A stretch of DNA of 23,533 nucleotides from a virus. Made by a program: the position numbers and the translations under genes. Under the pieces are notes generated by a model. That model was not told the origin of the DNA, made no database searches, and saw nothing but the letters and a program-made list of their open reading frames with translations. Location of the stretch: positions 1 to 23,533 of IMG/VR virus record IMGVR_UViG_3300021433_000093; one strand, given 5' to 3'. The stretch's first letter is position 1; each line of letters begins with the position of its first letter. Shown here piece by piece: positions 13,965 to 21,702 of this stretch.

Positions 13965-16129
13965 TGCGGATTCATCCCCCCTTCCAGCACTTGCTCATCC
14001 CCTTTGCGCTCGGCCAGCGCCATAGCGCGATTGAGCGGGACGCCTTCCTCGGTGCGCTCCATCGCTTTTTCGGTGATGGTGTTGGCGAGGTTGTCTTGTG
14101 ACTGCGCGTGTATCTCCGCGATGCGGTTCTGTCCGCGTGCCTGCTCAACCTGTAGCTTGCCCTGATTCTGCGCCTGCATGGGCGCAGCCGTGGCCTGCTG
14201 CACGTTTTGCTTTTCCTGCGGGGTGAGAGGCCGGATGATGTCCGGCTGTTGTTGCAGCTCGGAAACCTGCATGAGTAGATCCACGATCGTGGCAAAGTCG
14301 ATGGTGTCGCCGCGTGCGTGGAGAAACTGCAAGAGCTGCGGCTGCTGCACCATCTGCATGAAGAAGGGAATCACTTGTTGAATCCCCTGGCGCTTGGCCA
14401 GCTTTTCGCCAGCTAAAACTAAAACCTCAAATTCTGAATTTAAAAGTTGATTGACAAACAGGCTGTCGATCATGGCTTTGGAGTATTTCTCGGTGAGGAT
14501 CTCGCGAATCTCCCACAGCGGCATATTCTCTTTCACCATGTCGATCAGCCAGTAAACGACGCGCACGATAACGCCCTCGGAGACCGCCTCGACCGGCGTT
14601 GACACTGTTTCATCGGCCTTGTTCGCGATGCGGCTCGCGCCGGTCGCTGTGCGTGCGGCGGAGCTGCCGGGTCCGGGTAGGTTGCCCTGCATAAAGGCGG
14701 AGTTCGCGCCGCTGATGTCGTCGGCGCTCTGCGAGGACATCTCCAGCATGTGCCACGCATCGGCGGGCACGTTGGGCATTTCTAAAAATCCAACCTGGCG
14801 TTTTAGATCTGCACCTGGCGGCATCCCCTCGATCTGCCAGAATCCGCCCAGTCGGTGAATCACGTTTTGGGTCGGGGAATTGAGGCCGGACGCTACCATG
14901 AGCGGCGCATTCATGGGGTAGGCGATCATTTTTAAACACTCGTTCAAAACGCCCTGGTTGATGCGTTGGTCCGCGCCGGTACTGCGGCCTATGCCGATGC
15001 CCAGACCGCAATTGTCGATGTTCCACCAGTTAGCCGTGACGTGGATACAAGTGTCGTCGTGCGCCTCATTGCGGATGGTTAGTTTCTTGCCTTCGTAGTA
15101 GAGAATCGTCTGCACGTTCTCACAGTCCCACCGCTCGATGAGCATTAGCGGCTTCAGCAAAGGATCTTCGGAAGTCTGCGAGCTAGGCGCTTCGGAGTGC
15201 GTCACCGCGCTGCCTTCGCTGCTCATGTTCTGCGCTACGGTGGTCGCATACGGTGCGTCACCGATCGGGCGCGAGAAGAAGAACGCCCGCAGCGTGGCCT
15301 CGTCGGGAATGTTCTTATAGCACTCCAGCTGCCGCATCTGTTGCAGATCAGCGAAAGTTACATAATCAATATCGACGCAGTAATTGCCGCTTAGATCGGG
15401 CCGGTTGGGTGTAGACCACTTTGGATCAAAGAGCGTGGTCCCCAACTTGCGATATTCAAAACACGGCCACGATTCGGTGACTTCCTTCTCGATCACATCG
15501 AAGTCGTCACTTTCAACCGTGTTGATTTTCTTTTCCCCAAACGGACTGTTGATGGTGATGGGGGCTTTCTTCCGCACGCGATATTTCCGTCGCACCGTGC
15601 GCGTGTCCCAGAATGCTTTTCCTATGCCGGTGCCTTGCAGACATTGGCAGTCGATCAGCAAGCCAACGTGATACTGAAAATTCATGCGCTGTAGCAGCTT
15701 CCCGATTAGCACCGTCCAGGCATCGGCCATTGTCTGCGTTGTGTTCTTCGATGGGCGCAGGAAAAAAGGCACAGTCTCGGAGAACAGAGCGCGTTTCACT
15801 TGCCGCGACATGGTGTTGCTGTTCTTCGCGACTAAGTAGCGCGAGATGCGCCCTGGTCGCCCGTGTTCGTTGTAGGGGTAACGGTCGAGGTTGGGCGACT
15901 GGTAGAGGATGTCGGTGTGCTGCCATTCGAGAAGCCAGAGGTTCGATTCAACGTAGTTCTTTGCCCTCTGGTAGTCCTGCCATGCGATCGTTGCCGCCGC
16001 GTCGTCGGTCCAGACCTTCGGAGCTGCTCCGCCCTCTGTGGTGGTCTCCTGGTGCGATCGGATGGGCAGGGCGATTACCTGGCCGGGTGGCATCGCTCCT
16101 GGGGTCGCTTCTCTCGCGTTGGTCGCCAC
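13961..16129 (-). CDS. Portal protein
   Basis: A 722-residue protein directly downstream of the large terminase, the normal portal position, and with portal-like length for podoviruses. The N-terminal part has WQDYQRAKNYVESNLWLLEW and RISRYLVAKNSNTMSRQVKR. The core has LLIDCQCLQGTGIGKAFWDT and NIDNCGLGIGIGRSTGADQR with NECLKMIAYPMNAPLM. A Gln-rich C-terminal coiled coil follows (QQATAAPMQAQNQGKLQVEQ onward). It should form the dodecameric ring at the capsid vertex through which DNA is packaged. The start is GTG at 16127-16129 after the terminase TAA, with only a weak upstream site (GGACGG). The next gene overlaps by ATGA. Confidence 0.88.
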   Translation of the reverse strand: MATNAREATPGAMPPGQVIALPIRSHQETTTEGGAAPKVWTDDAAATIAWQDYQRAKNYVESNLWLLEWQHTDILYQSPNLDRYPYNEHGRPGRISRYLVAKNSNTMSRQVKRALFSETVPFFLRPSKNTTQTMADAWTVLIGKLLQRMNFQYHVGLLIDCQCLQGTGIGKAFWDTRTVRRKYRVRKKAPITINSPFGEKKINTVESDDFDVIEKEVTESWPCFEYRKLGTTLFDPKWSTPNRPDLSGNYCVDIDYVTFADLQQMRQLECYKNIPDEATLRAFFFSRPIGDAPYATTVAQNMSSEGSAVTHSEAPSSQTSEDPLLKPLMLIERWDCENVQTILYYEGKKLTIRNEAHDDTCIHVTANWWNIDNCGLGIGIGRSTGADQRINQGVLNECLKMIAYPMNAPLMVASGLNSPTQNVIHRLGGFWQIEGMPPGADLKRQVGFLEMPNVPADAWHMLEMSSQSADDISGANSAFMQGNLPGPGSSAARTATGASRIANKADETVSTPVEAVSEGVIVRVVYWLIDMVKENMPLWEIREILTEKYSKAMIDSLFVNQLLNSEFEVLVLAGEKLAKRQGIQQVIPFFMQMVQQPQLLQFLHARGDTIDFATIVDLLMQVSELQQQPDIIRPLTPQEKQNVQQATAAPMQAQNQGKLQVEQARGQNRIAEIHAQSQDNLANTITEKAMERTEEGVPLNRAMALAERKGDEQVLEGGMNPQ

Positions 16130-16132
16130 GTT

Positions 16133-17887
16133 TTAACCGTCCAGTCCGTAGAGATTGTTCGGCAATCCAAGTGCATTGGTGCTATTCAGCGCTCTAAGGC
16201 TGGCCATACGCTCCGCCTCGGCCTTGTCCTGCATCAGCCGCCCCCCTCGCTGGCCAAAGGCCATACGAAACATTGCGTCTTGGCGGCGCTTCTCTTGCAG
16301 TGCCACTTCTTCTTCGCTGATTTCGCGGCGCATCAGCGAGACCGGCACGCGGGCCGCAAGCCTGCTGATTGCGTCCACGATGCCGTTTTCTTGCACCAGT
16401 CCAAAATGAACAAATTGGCGGGCGATTTCCGACTGCTTACTGAGGCCGGTTGAGATGTGAACGCGCCCTGATTGCATCTGCGGTTCCAGCTGGCGGAGCC
16501 GCGCCTGCCGCACGTTGTCGTCCTCTTCAAATTCAAACCACTGCAAGCGCAGCGCCACGTTGCGCTTGAGCGATTCGTTTTTGATGTGCGATTCCATGTA
16601 CTCCGTGCCCGGTATGGCTTCAAGCAACAGGGTTGGAGTCTCGAAGTGCTTTTGCTCGCGGATGATCTTCTCCGCGAGGCCGGACGGGGTAAAGATGCCC
16701 TGCCACGCATCGAGAATGTAAATTCGCCCGTTCCAGATCCGCGCCGCCGCGCCCTCGGCGTGCTTGCTCATGTAGTCTTTGCCGCCATAAGGCAAGCGCC
16801 AGCAAATGACCGTCTCGCCCATCGGGGGGATGCGATCGGGCGACATGAGGACGCTGGCATACAGCTTTTCGCCAAAGGTGGAAACAGATCCGCCCTTGGG
16901 GTCGTTCTGCTGCTGCGTCATAAACGATTCGTAACTTTCATAGAACTTTTCGCGCAGCGTTTCGTAAGACAGCAATTGCGGGAAGTGCAGAATCACTTCG
17001 TCTTCACTAGGGAAAACCCCAGGCATGAGCGGCTCACCGCTGATGACGGTTAAAGAACCTCGAATTAAAACTTTCCAAGAATCTGGATTTTTGGCAATTT
17101 GGGTCAACACATCGCCGTACAGCTCGAAGGGGTGATACCGGGTGCCGCGAATGTTGATGTAACCGCCGTGCCGCAGAAGATTCTTGTTCACGTAGTACGT
17201 GTCAATCACGGTTTGGCGCGTGGTCTGCTCGGCGTGAATGCCGCTGTTGATGGCATCGCACATATCGTCTGGATCGATGATCCACGGGTGCCAGCCCGCC
17301 TGCGAAGTTTTGGGGCTGGTGTAGTCAAGCGTGTGATCCATCTCGATGATCGAGTGACAGGCGGTGTCCCATTTCGCGTCAGGCTTAGTTGACGTGACGA
17401 TGTGCGGGTAAAGCGCCTGCAACACGGTCGGCGCGTTGCCTGGTCGCTGCCAGAAGAATTTCGCCACAGACAGCGACAGCGCCTCGGCCAGCGGTTGCGT
17501 TGCGGATTCGTTGAGAATCGTAATAAGTTCGGGAAAGGCGGCGATCCATTGCGCCTTGTCCACTTTGCCAAGCGTGCTCTTGAACGTGTGGCGGGGGTCG
17601 AGATGCAGGCGATACTTAACTGGGTGCTGATCCTCGATGCTTAGATTTTTATTTTTTGGGAAATAAAGATCGACGGCGGGTTGATGCAACTCGGGGATGA
17701 ATTTATCAAACCCTAAAATCTCCGCCGCGAAAAAATGATCGCTCTCGAAGCGGTGGCGCAGTTCGTCCCCATATTCCTTATCCTCCGCGATCTGCGCGAT
17801 GTAGATAGTTCCGAAGCTGGTATGCCTCGGCGCGGCGGGTTTGGATTTATGCGCGTCTGCGGGCCTCGGGAGTCTCGTCGCTGGCAT
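16133..17887 (-). CDS. Terminase large subunit
   Basis: A 584-residue packaging motor protein. Residues 95-106 (HLDPRHTFKSTL) occupy the Walker A position, where Phe replaces the Gly usually before Lys. ITILNESATQPLAE (123-136) fits the following strand/helix. GWHPWIIDPDDMCDAINS (198-215) and RGTRYHPFELYGDVL (247-261) are conserved landmarks of this terminase type. The C-terminal nuclease region includes VICWRLPYGGKDYMSKHAEG and TLLLEAIPGTEYMESHIKNE; the first catalytic Asp is not obvious to me. ATG 17885-17887 overlaps the upstream TAA (TAATG), so it is coupled to the 101-residue gene. The family assignment is firm; subfamily is not. Confidence 0.88.
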   Translation of the reverse strand: MPATRLPRPADAHKSKPAAPRHTSFGTIYIAQIAEDKEYGDELRHRFESDHFFAAEILGFDKFIPELHQPAVDLYFPKNKNLSIEDQHPVKYRLHLDPRHTFKSTLGKVDKAQWIAAFPELITILNESATQPLAEALSLSVAKFFWQRPGNAPTVLQALYPHIVTSTKPDAKWDTACHSIIEMDHTLDYTSPKTSQAGWHPWIIDPDDMCDAINSGIHAEQTTRQTVIDTYYVNKNLLRHGGYINIRGTRYHPFELYGDVLTQIAKNPDSWKVLIRGSLTVISGEPLMPGVFPSEDEVILHFPQLLSYETLREKFYESYESFMTQQQNDPKGGSVSTFGEKLYASVLMSPDRIPPMGETVICWRLPYGGKDYMSKHAEGAAARIWNGRIYILDAWQGIFTPSGLAEKIIREQKHFETPTLLLEAIPGTEYMESHIKNESLKRNVALRLQWFEFEEDDNVRQARLRQLEPQMQSGRVHISTGLSKQSEIARQFVHFGLVQENGIVDAISRLAARVPVSLMRREISEEEVALQEKRRQDAMFRMAFGQRGGRLMQDKAEAERMASLRALNSTNALGLPNNLYGLDG

Positions 17888-18192
17888 TACTCAGGCCCGC
17901 CGCCCTGCGGTGGGGCTTCGCCGCCGCCAGCTCCGCCCTCGGGAGCTTCGCCGCCGCCGTCGCCGCCGCCGTCTCCCTGCCCCATTGCTTCCGGCGACAG
18001 GTGATCGTCAACGTGCTGGTGAAGGTCGGCCAGGTTTTCGCTGTAGCCGCCGAAACTCGAAGTCGGCGGATTGCCGTGGTAGTGGTGTTCGTGAACGAAT
18101 CCGCCATCTTCGGCAATGTGGTGGGTAATCGCCCGCAGCTTTTTCTTGGGCGCTTTAGATCCTGCCTTTTTAGATTTTTCTTTTTCAGCCAT
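17887..18192 (-). CDS. His-rich small protein encoded before terminase
   Basis: A 101-residue protein from ATG 18190-18192, chosen because GAGGG lies about 8 bases upstream; a longer frame start has none. It has a Lys-rich N-terminus, then ITHHIAEDGGFVHEHHYHG and SENLADLHQHVDDHLSPEAM, and a Gly/Glu/Pro-rich disordered tail. The order 'HH-x-x-x-DGG-x-x-x-H-x-H ... L-x-x-H-x-x-x-H' recurs in small proteins beside terminase genes of related prophages. It could be a small terminase-related or metal-binding factor. No helix-turn-helix is visible, so I do not call it TerS. Confidence 0.7.
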   Translation of the reverse strand: MAEKEKSKKAGSKAPKKKLRAITHHIAEDGGFVHEHHYHGNPPTSSFGGYSENLADLHQHVDDHLSPEAMGQGDGGGDGGGEAPEGGAGGGEAPPQGGGPE

Positions 18193-18275
18193 CGCTCGCC
18201 CTCTTTCCCTGGGAAAAAAGGTGAGGCTAGACGCCAGATCAATGCCTAGCCCCACGCTCTAGCAACAAAACGGGA

Positions 18276-18872
18276 CTAGAAGTTGACGGCAAATTCGTAC
18301 AGCTTCACGTAATTGCCTGCGTTGGCTGCACCAGGCGTAACGCTGAGTACGAATTGCTGAACCGGATCTGTCGCCCAATTGGGCGCGACCAGGGCGGATG
18401 CAATCGCGGCTTCAGCTCCCAGGGTGAGATTCACCAGGGATTTGAACGTGCCCACGATATGCCCGCTCACGCTGTCACCGATCAGGTTGGCCTTGATGTA
18501 AAACGGCACGGTGCCGGTGACGGTGACCGGAGCCACGGCATGAACCAGCACGTTGCTGCCTGGTGTAAGCGAGCTGCCCGCGTAGAGGGAAAAGCCGATC
18601 GTGCCAGCGGCGGTGAGCTGCGCCAGGACGCCCGAAATCAGAATTTCGAACGGCATCCCTTCCATGATCGACTTGCTAGGAACGGCGAGGCAGAGCGCGG
18701 AGCTAGCCACGGCGGGATTGGTCAGTACCTGCTCGGAACCTAGCGGGCAAGGGAAGATCGACGGCAGGACGGCTGCGTTAACGGCTTGCTTGTTGATGGG
18801 AAGTACGTTCGCTGGCTGGCCCGCTGCGGATGGGCCTTGCGGTACGACCGCGTAGTTTCGATTTGATGGCAC
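18276..18872 (-). CDS. Putative virion protein (beta-rich), first late gene
   Basis: A 198-residue protein starting at GTG 18870-18872 with GAGG seven bases upstream. After a polar N-terminus it is dominated by alternating small/hydrophobic residues typical of beta sandwiches: IGFSLYAGSSLTPGSNVLVH, VTVTGTVPFYIKANLIGDSV and LVNLTLGAEAAIASALVAPN, then PVQQFVLSVTPGAANAGNYV. This looks like a capsid decoration, head fibre or jelly-roll type protein. No specific family is recognised. It is the first gene after the noncoding boundary region 18873-19083. Confidence 0.65.
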   Translation of the reverse strand: MPSNRNYAVVPQGPSAAGQPANVLPINKQAVNAAVLPSIFPCPLGSEQVLTNPAVASSALCLAVPSKSIMEGMPFEILISGVLAQLTAAGTIGFSLYAGSSLTPGSNVLVHAVAPVTVTGTVPFYIKANLIGDSVSGHIVGTFKSLVNLTLGAEAAIASALVAPNWATDPVQQFVLSVTPGAANAGNYVKLYEFAVNF

Positions 18873-18913
18873 GGCACACCTCGGCGTAGAAGGTTTGCCG
18901 TCCCTCGATTGTG

Positions 18914-18942
18914 AGGATGCCCCAGACCAGGCAGCTTGTCAA
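18914..18942 (-). promoter_or_regulatory. Weak candidate late promoter
   Basis: On the minus strand TTGACA (18942-18937) is a perfect -35 box. A 17-base spacer leads to CATCCT (18919-18914), a poor -10. It lies about 45 bases upstream of the GTG at 18872. The -35 match is good, but the call as a promoter is tentative. Confidence 0.3.
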
Positions 18943-18994
18943 GAAATTGCTGTTTTATAGTTTTTTAGCTTATACTTTGCCTGTTCCCCAGAAC

Positions 18995-19073
18995 CCCGGC
19001 TTGGGTGGCGATGTTTGCGGTTACTTCTCTTGAACAGAAAAAACCCCGCAGGCGAATGATCCCCCAAGCCGGG
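18995..19073 (-). terminator. Long-stem structure between early and late operons
   Basis: CCCGGCTTGGG (18995-19005) and CCCAAGCCGGG (19063-19073) are perfect 11-bp inverted repeats about 57 bases apart, with a weaker TGCGGTT/AACCCCGCA stem between them. On the minus strand GCGGGG followed by six T (19043-19038) resembles a terminator 3' half that could pair imperfectly with the CCCGGC arm. It begins 11 bases past the stop of the 39-residue gene. Most simply it ends early leftward transcripts before the late genes. A structured leader RNA is an alternative. Confidence 0.45.
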
Positions 19074-19083
19074 TCTTACGATC

Positions 19084-19203
19084 CTAGTGAACCACGCACT
19101 CATTGCAAGCAGAACTGCCCCCGGTTGGATGCGTCGAAGCCCCAGAGTCGGGCACAGACATGCCGGTTAACACCGCCACTATCAAAGCTAGAGTCTCAAA
19201 CAT
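19084..19203 (-). CDS. 39-residue small protein with hydrophobic N-terminus
   Basis: Read directly from the minus strand: ATG 19201-19203 to TAG 19084-19086. It starts MFETLALIVAVLTGMSVPDS and ends with Ser/Gly/Thr-rich sequence and ACNECVVH, i.e. one short hydrophobic segment followed by a C-x-x-C pair. A near-consensus AAGGAG (19213-19218) lies 9 bases upstream. It directly follows the leftward small-gene operon and fills an otherwise empty stretch. Short hydrophobic peptides are common in such operons. Function unknown, and the strong ribosome-binding site is the main support. Confidence 0.5.
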   Translation of the reverse strand: MFETLALIVAVLTGMSVPDSGASTHPTGGSSACNECVVH

Positions 19204-19216
19204 TTAAGCATTCTCC

Positions 19217-19238
19217 TTTTTAGTTTTTATGTTTTTAG
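19217..19238. repeat. TTTTTAG heptamer pair at gene end
   Basis: TTTTTAG at 19217-19223 and 19232-19238 with TTTTTATG between them. They form the junction between the stop of the leftward gene at 19235 and the ribosome-binding site of the 39-residue gene. Same motif as elsewhere in the window. Confidence 0.7.
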
Positions 19239-19432
19239 TCTGAGAAGCCTACCTGCCATGCGTAGTCTTCCGCTGCTTCGCGGGTTGCGAAGTTCGATAC
19301 CTGGCTCTCGATGCCGAAGCCGCGACGATCGGTTTCGACCCATCGGCTTCCTGACCAGGCCAAGGTCGGCGTTTGCGGGTCCGTCAGAATCCAACGGCCA
19401 AAAGCATTTTTAGTTACGTTGCACGCACTCAT
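19235..19432 (-). CDS. Small hypothetical protein
   Basis: A 65-residue protein with alternating aromatic/polar sequence: AFGRWILTDPQTPTLAWSGS, then RWVETDRRGFGIESQVSNFA and a C-terminal helix TREAAEDYAWQVGF. It is probably a small beta-beta-beta-helix domain. No family is recognised. AAGGGG precedes the ATG by about 8 bases, with CTAAAAA filling the gap (19432-19439 in reverse). It is part of the leftward small-gene operon, separated from the previous gene by only 3 bases. Confidence 0.65.
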   Translation of the reverse strand: MSACNVTKNAFGRWILTDPQTPTLAWSGSRWVETDRRGFGIESQVSNFATREAAEDYAWQVGFSD

Positions 19433-19435
19433 TTT

Positions 19436-19702
19436 TTAGTTCCCCTTTGCTAGTTCAAAAAACTTAAAACTTATCCCAGCTGGGACCGGCGCGTTGTTCT
19501 TGCGCGAAATCTCAATCATATGATTTAACTCCGCTTCCGTTATGCCCGCGTGATACCACCAGTACCAGTCACCCTCCCAGAAGATCAGCCCGCCGCTCGC
19601 CTCGTCCATCGTGACGTGTGCGTGCCGGTGGCCGCGCTCTGCGGCGCAGCTGAAAATTTTACCCAATTTACCCACAGGCGGCGATGGCTTTCCGCAGATC
19701 AT
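19436..19702 (-). CDS. Small hypothetical protein, Cys/His/Trp-rich
   Basis: An 88-residue protein. It opens MICGKPSPPVGKLGKIFSCA then GHRHAHVTMDEASGGLIFWE and GDWYWWYHAGITEAELNHMI. The Cys-3, Cys-19 and His-25/27/29 cluster may bind metal. The C-terminus is a helix and a short strand (ISRKNNAPVPAGISFKFFEL). No family is recognised. The ATG has no ribosome-binding site; two tandem CTAAAAA copies (19705-19718 on the plus strand as TTTTTAG) lie immediately upstream. Confidence 0.68.
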   Translation of the reverse strand: MICGKPSPPVGKLGKIFSCAAERGHRHAHVTMDEASGGLIFWEGDWYWWYHAGITEAELNHMIEISRKNNAPVPAGISFKFFELAKGN

Positions 19703-19704
19703 AG

Positions 19705-19718
19705 TTTTTAGTTTTTAG
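19705..19718. repeat. Perfect tandem TTTTTAG-TTTTTAG
   Basis: Two abutting heptamers fill the five-base gap and flanks between the leftward genes starting at 19702 and ending at 19708, in the place where a ribosome-binding site would be expected. Confidence 0.75.
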
Positions 19719-20406
19719 GAATTAAACGCATCGCCCGGTCTAGATCGCGCTGCGCCGCCTCTACCGCTTCTGGCCCTTCCAGCGCCGCGTACTTGTCCAG
19801 CTCCGGTAACCCGCTGGCGATGCTGGCCAGAATTTCGTCCCGCGTGGCCGTGCGCCCTTCGCAGTACCACTCGACGCCCGCAGGCTTGCCGATCCTGAAC
19901 ACGTAGCCGTTAGACACACGTTGGAGCTTGTAGCTCGACGTGAACCACAACAGCGTTACGCCTGGGTTGCGCTGGATGAGTATGCCGCCCACGGTGTAGG
20001 TGTCCATCGAGCCGCCCTTGCCGCCGCCGATCGGACATTCCAGCGCCGCGCCGGTCACAGGATCGGCGGTAAGCTCGCGGCGCGTGGCGTGCGGGCGGCT
20101 GAGGAACGGGCAGGCCCTGGCGGAGTAGCGGGCGCAGTCGGGGTGCGACGGCGGCTCGGACGAGACGCGGTTAACGGCGCACATGGGGCCGATGACAAAG
20201 CAGCGGGCCGCGCCGGTCAGCTTGCCGCCGCACACCCAACACAGCCGCAGCGTGACCGCCTGCGCGAACTTATGCGAGTCCATGACGCGAAATTCCGGCT
20301 GGCCGTCGAACCAGCGAACGAACCAGGGGACTTTGAACCCGCGAGCCTCGGGCAGATTCTGCATCGCTCGCGGTATGGGAATGCTCGAATGGGGGCATTC
20401 GGCCAT
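19708..20406 (-). CDS. Conserved phage protein with CGG...C / PSHPDCARYSARACPF motif
   Basis: A 232-residue protein. The N-terminal half contains CWVCGGKLTGAARCFVIGPM followed by CAVNRVSSEPPSHPDCARYS and ARACPFLSRPHATRREL. This Cys-rich block, with the conserved 'SSEPPSHxxCAxYxAxACPFLSRP' string, recurs in phage and prophage proteins of GC-rich bacteria and probably binds zinc. The C-terminal half is a small alpha/beta region (GVTLLWFTSSYKLQRVSNGY) ending in a helix (AVEAAQRDLDRAMRLI). I know no biochemical function for the family. It sits mid-operon. Confidence 0.8.
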   Translation of the reverse strand: MAECPHSSIPIPRAMQNLPEARGFKVPWFVRWFDGQPEFRVMDSHKFAQAVTLRLCWVCGGKLTGAARCFVIGPMCAVNRVSSEPPSHPDCARYSARACPFLSRPHATRRELTADPVTGAALECPIGGGKGGSMDTYTVGGILIQRNPGVTLLWFTSSYKLQRVSNGYVFRIGKPAGVEWYCEGRTATRDEILASIASGLPELDKYAALEGPEAVEAAQRDLDRAMRLIPKN

Positions 20407-20412
20407 TGGGAA

Positions 20413-20763
20413 TTACCTCGGGGTTGTGTAGGCGTGACAGTTGGCGCAGTAGCCGCTTATCACATCGTTTTCGTTGTGGCTGGTCATTCCGCACATCGGG
20501 CAGGTGATGCTCGGGTCCGTAAACGAGTCGTGGAAGTAACCTACGATGCCCCTAGATCGCTCAGAATCGCCCGTAGGCGCGTCGGCGGGCTTGCGGGCGG
20601 TGAATAGATCCCGGATTAGCCCTGCGGCCTCCTCCAGCGTTTCTACGCGCTTAAGCAAGTCGCGATCGAAGCGGTAGCGACGGATGTTGATGGCGACGAT
20701 CAGCACACACACCACCAGGTTGACAACCACGGCGATGATCGTAAGGGCCAGCTGTAGTTTCAT
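20413..20763 (-). CDS. Single-pass membrane protein with C-terminal Zn ribbon
   Basis: A 116-residue protein. Residues 4-26 (LALTIIAVVVNLVVCVLIVA) are a membrane segment. A helical linker follows (DLLKRVETLEEAAGLIRDLF), and the C-terminus has TCPMCGMTSHNENDVISGYC then ANCHAYTTPR, i.e. two C-x-x-C pairs. The string 'CPxCGxTSxxxxDVxxGYCxNC' is a very common phage zinc ribbon usually found in soluble proteins. Here it is tethered to the membrane. Its ATG overlaps the upstream stop (ATGA). Confidence 0.78.
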   Translation of the reverse strand: MKLQLALTIIAVVVNLVVCVLIVAINIRRYRFDRDLLKRVETLEEAAGLIRDLFTARKPADAPTGDSERSRGIVGYFHDSFTDPSITCPMCGMTSHNENDVISGYCANCHAYTTPR

Positions 20764-20990
20764 CGGTAGCCCTCGATCCAGCGCCGCACTTCGCGGGGGT
20801 TGCTGATCCAGCCGGGAACGATCATCAAGCCTATCCCCATCCTGTTGCCTACGTGATTTTCAAAGTGTGGGTTCTTGGTCATGTCCCTGAGCATTGACGT
20901 AAAGGCTTGTGGTGGATCGTGTGGGAGATAGGCCAAGGCGCGTTTCTTGGCTGCCGCTAGATACTCCTCATCTTCGAGCGTCACTGTCAC
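20760..20990 (-). CDS. Conserved small phage protein (TSML...EGY type)
   Basis: A 76-residue helical protein: KKRALAYLPHDPPQAFTSML, RDMTKNPHFENHVGN, then a loop GIGLMIVPGWISNPREVRRW and final IEGYR. The pattern 'A-x-T-S-M-L-x-D-(L/M)-x-K-x-P ... V-R-R-(F/W)-I-E-G-(F/Y)' is widespread in actinobacterial and other phages, with no assigned function. The start is GTG 20988-20990, overlapping the upstream stop as GTGA. The next gene overlaps by ATGA. Confidence 0.8.
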   Translation of the reverse strand: MTVTLEDEEYLAAAKKRALAYLPHDPPQAFTSMLRDMTKNPHFENHVGNRMGIGLMIVPGWISNPREVRRWIEGYR

Positions 20991-21478
20991 GGGCGCACCA
21001 GCCGATGATTTTTAAACCAGTCCATCAGGGCCTCTGCGCTGTCATGGCAGAGCAGGTATTCGCCGCCCGTGGCCTCGACGTTTTCGCGGAACAGGATTTG
21101 CTTTTCGGTCAGCCTGCCGGTCCCGGCTTTAGCCTCGCACCAGAGCGCTACCTGCACGCGATTGGCGTAAAACTCAGCTCCGCTCATCTCCGTTCGCAGC
21201 TCGATGGTTGGCGTACACAGGCAGTCTGCCATCCCGCCATAGTGCTCCTCGCCAAAGCGATCAGTCCACGCGCCAACCCACATAGGCCGTATCCGCCCAT
21301 CTTCCCCTGTGACCTCGAACATTCGCGACTGCATACGAAAGCAGGGCTGCCCGTGAACTGCCGCACACTGCATGATGGCGCTTACAACCGCGTTCGATGC
21401 GGATACACGGCGCGGGCCGCGTCCTGGGGCAACGTCGCGCTTGCGCGGGTTAAAGCTGCGTCTGCTGTCCCAGCTCAT
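20987..21478 (-). CDS. VRR-NUC family nuclease
   Basis: A 163-residue PD-(D/E)xK-type nuclease. GGMADCL (81-87, Asp-85), then VQVALWCEAKAGTGRLTEKQ (108-127; Glu-115, Lys-117 and a conserved Gln-127) and a final ATGGEYLLCHDSAEALMDWF make up the usual VRR-NUC catalytic set: G-x-x-D, E-x-K, R-L-x-x-x-Q and a terminal G-x-x-Y-x-V/L-x-x-S. Phage VRR-NUC proteins are structure-specific nucleases, often replacing a Holliday-junction resolvase, so it probably resolves recombination or packaging intermediates. An insertion of about 25 residues lies between Asp-85 and Glu-115. The start overlaps the previous gene (ATGA). Confidence 0.85.
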   Translation of the reverse strand: MSWDSRRSFNPRKRDVAPGRGPRRVSASNAVVSAIMQCAAVHGQPCFRMQSRMFEVTGEDGRIRPMWVGAWTDRFGEEHYGGMADCLCTPTIELRTEMSGAEFYANRVQVALWCEAKAGTGRLTEKQILFRENVEATGGEYLLCHDSAEALMDWFKNHRLVRP

Positions 21479-21702
21479 CGCTCGTGCCTCTCGATGAACT
21501 CTTTCATCGCCGCGATCACATCCGCGCGATCGGCGCTCGACGTGTAGAACATATTCCCGCCCTCGCCATACTGGAAAATCAGCAAAGCGAAGCCATAGCC
21601 GGGAACCGCTTCAATGGCATCGCGCAGCCTGTTTCCGATGACTGCGAGACGCGCTTCTATCTCGGGGTCGCGAACTTCGAAAGTCCCAAATTCTTTACTC
21701 AC
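21475..21702 (-). CDS. Conserved small phage protein (FGEGG-MFYTS type)
   Basis: A 75-residue protein with an N-terminal helix (EIEARLAVIGNRLRDAIEAV), strand GFALLIFQYGEGGNMFYTSS and C-terminal helix RADVIAAMKEFIERH. The string 'FALLIFxxGEGGxMFYxSxAxRxD(V/M)xxAMxE' is familiar from many phage and prophage proteins without assigned function. The start is GTG 21700-21702 in a GTGA overlap, with GGGGGAG upstream. It lies between a small membrane-associated protein gene and the nuclease gene. Confidence 0.82.
   Translation of the reverse strand: MSKEFGTFEVRDPEIEARLAVIGNRLRDAIEAVPGYGFALLIFQYGEGGNMFYTSSADRADVIAAMKEFIERHER

Noticed and set aside
14610-15026. 138-codon minus-strand frame inside the portal gene
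   Set aside because: Out-of-frame overlap within a clearly coding portal region, with Arg-rich shadow composition.
18995-19073. Transcription attenuator with competing stems
   Set aside because: On the minus strand the T6 tract comes before the second long-stem arm, so that arm cannot decide whether the terminator forms.
19005-19223. 72-codon plus-strand open frame
   Set aside because: No ribosome-binding site. It runs through the long-stem structure and opposite to a minus-strand frame with a near-consensus site.
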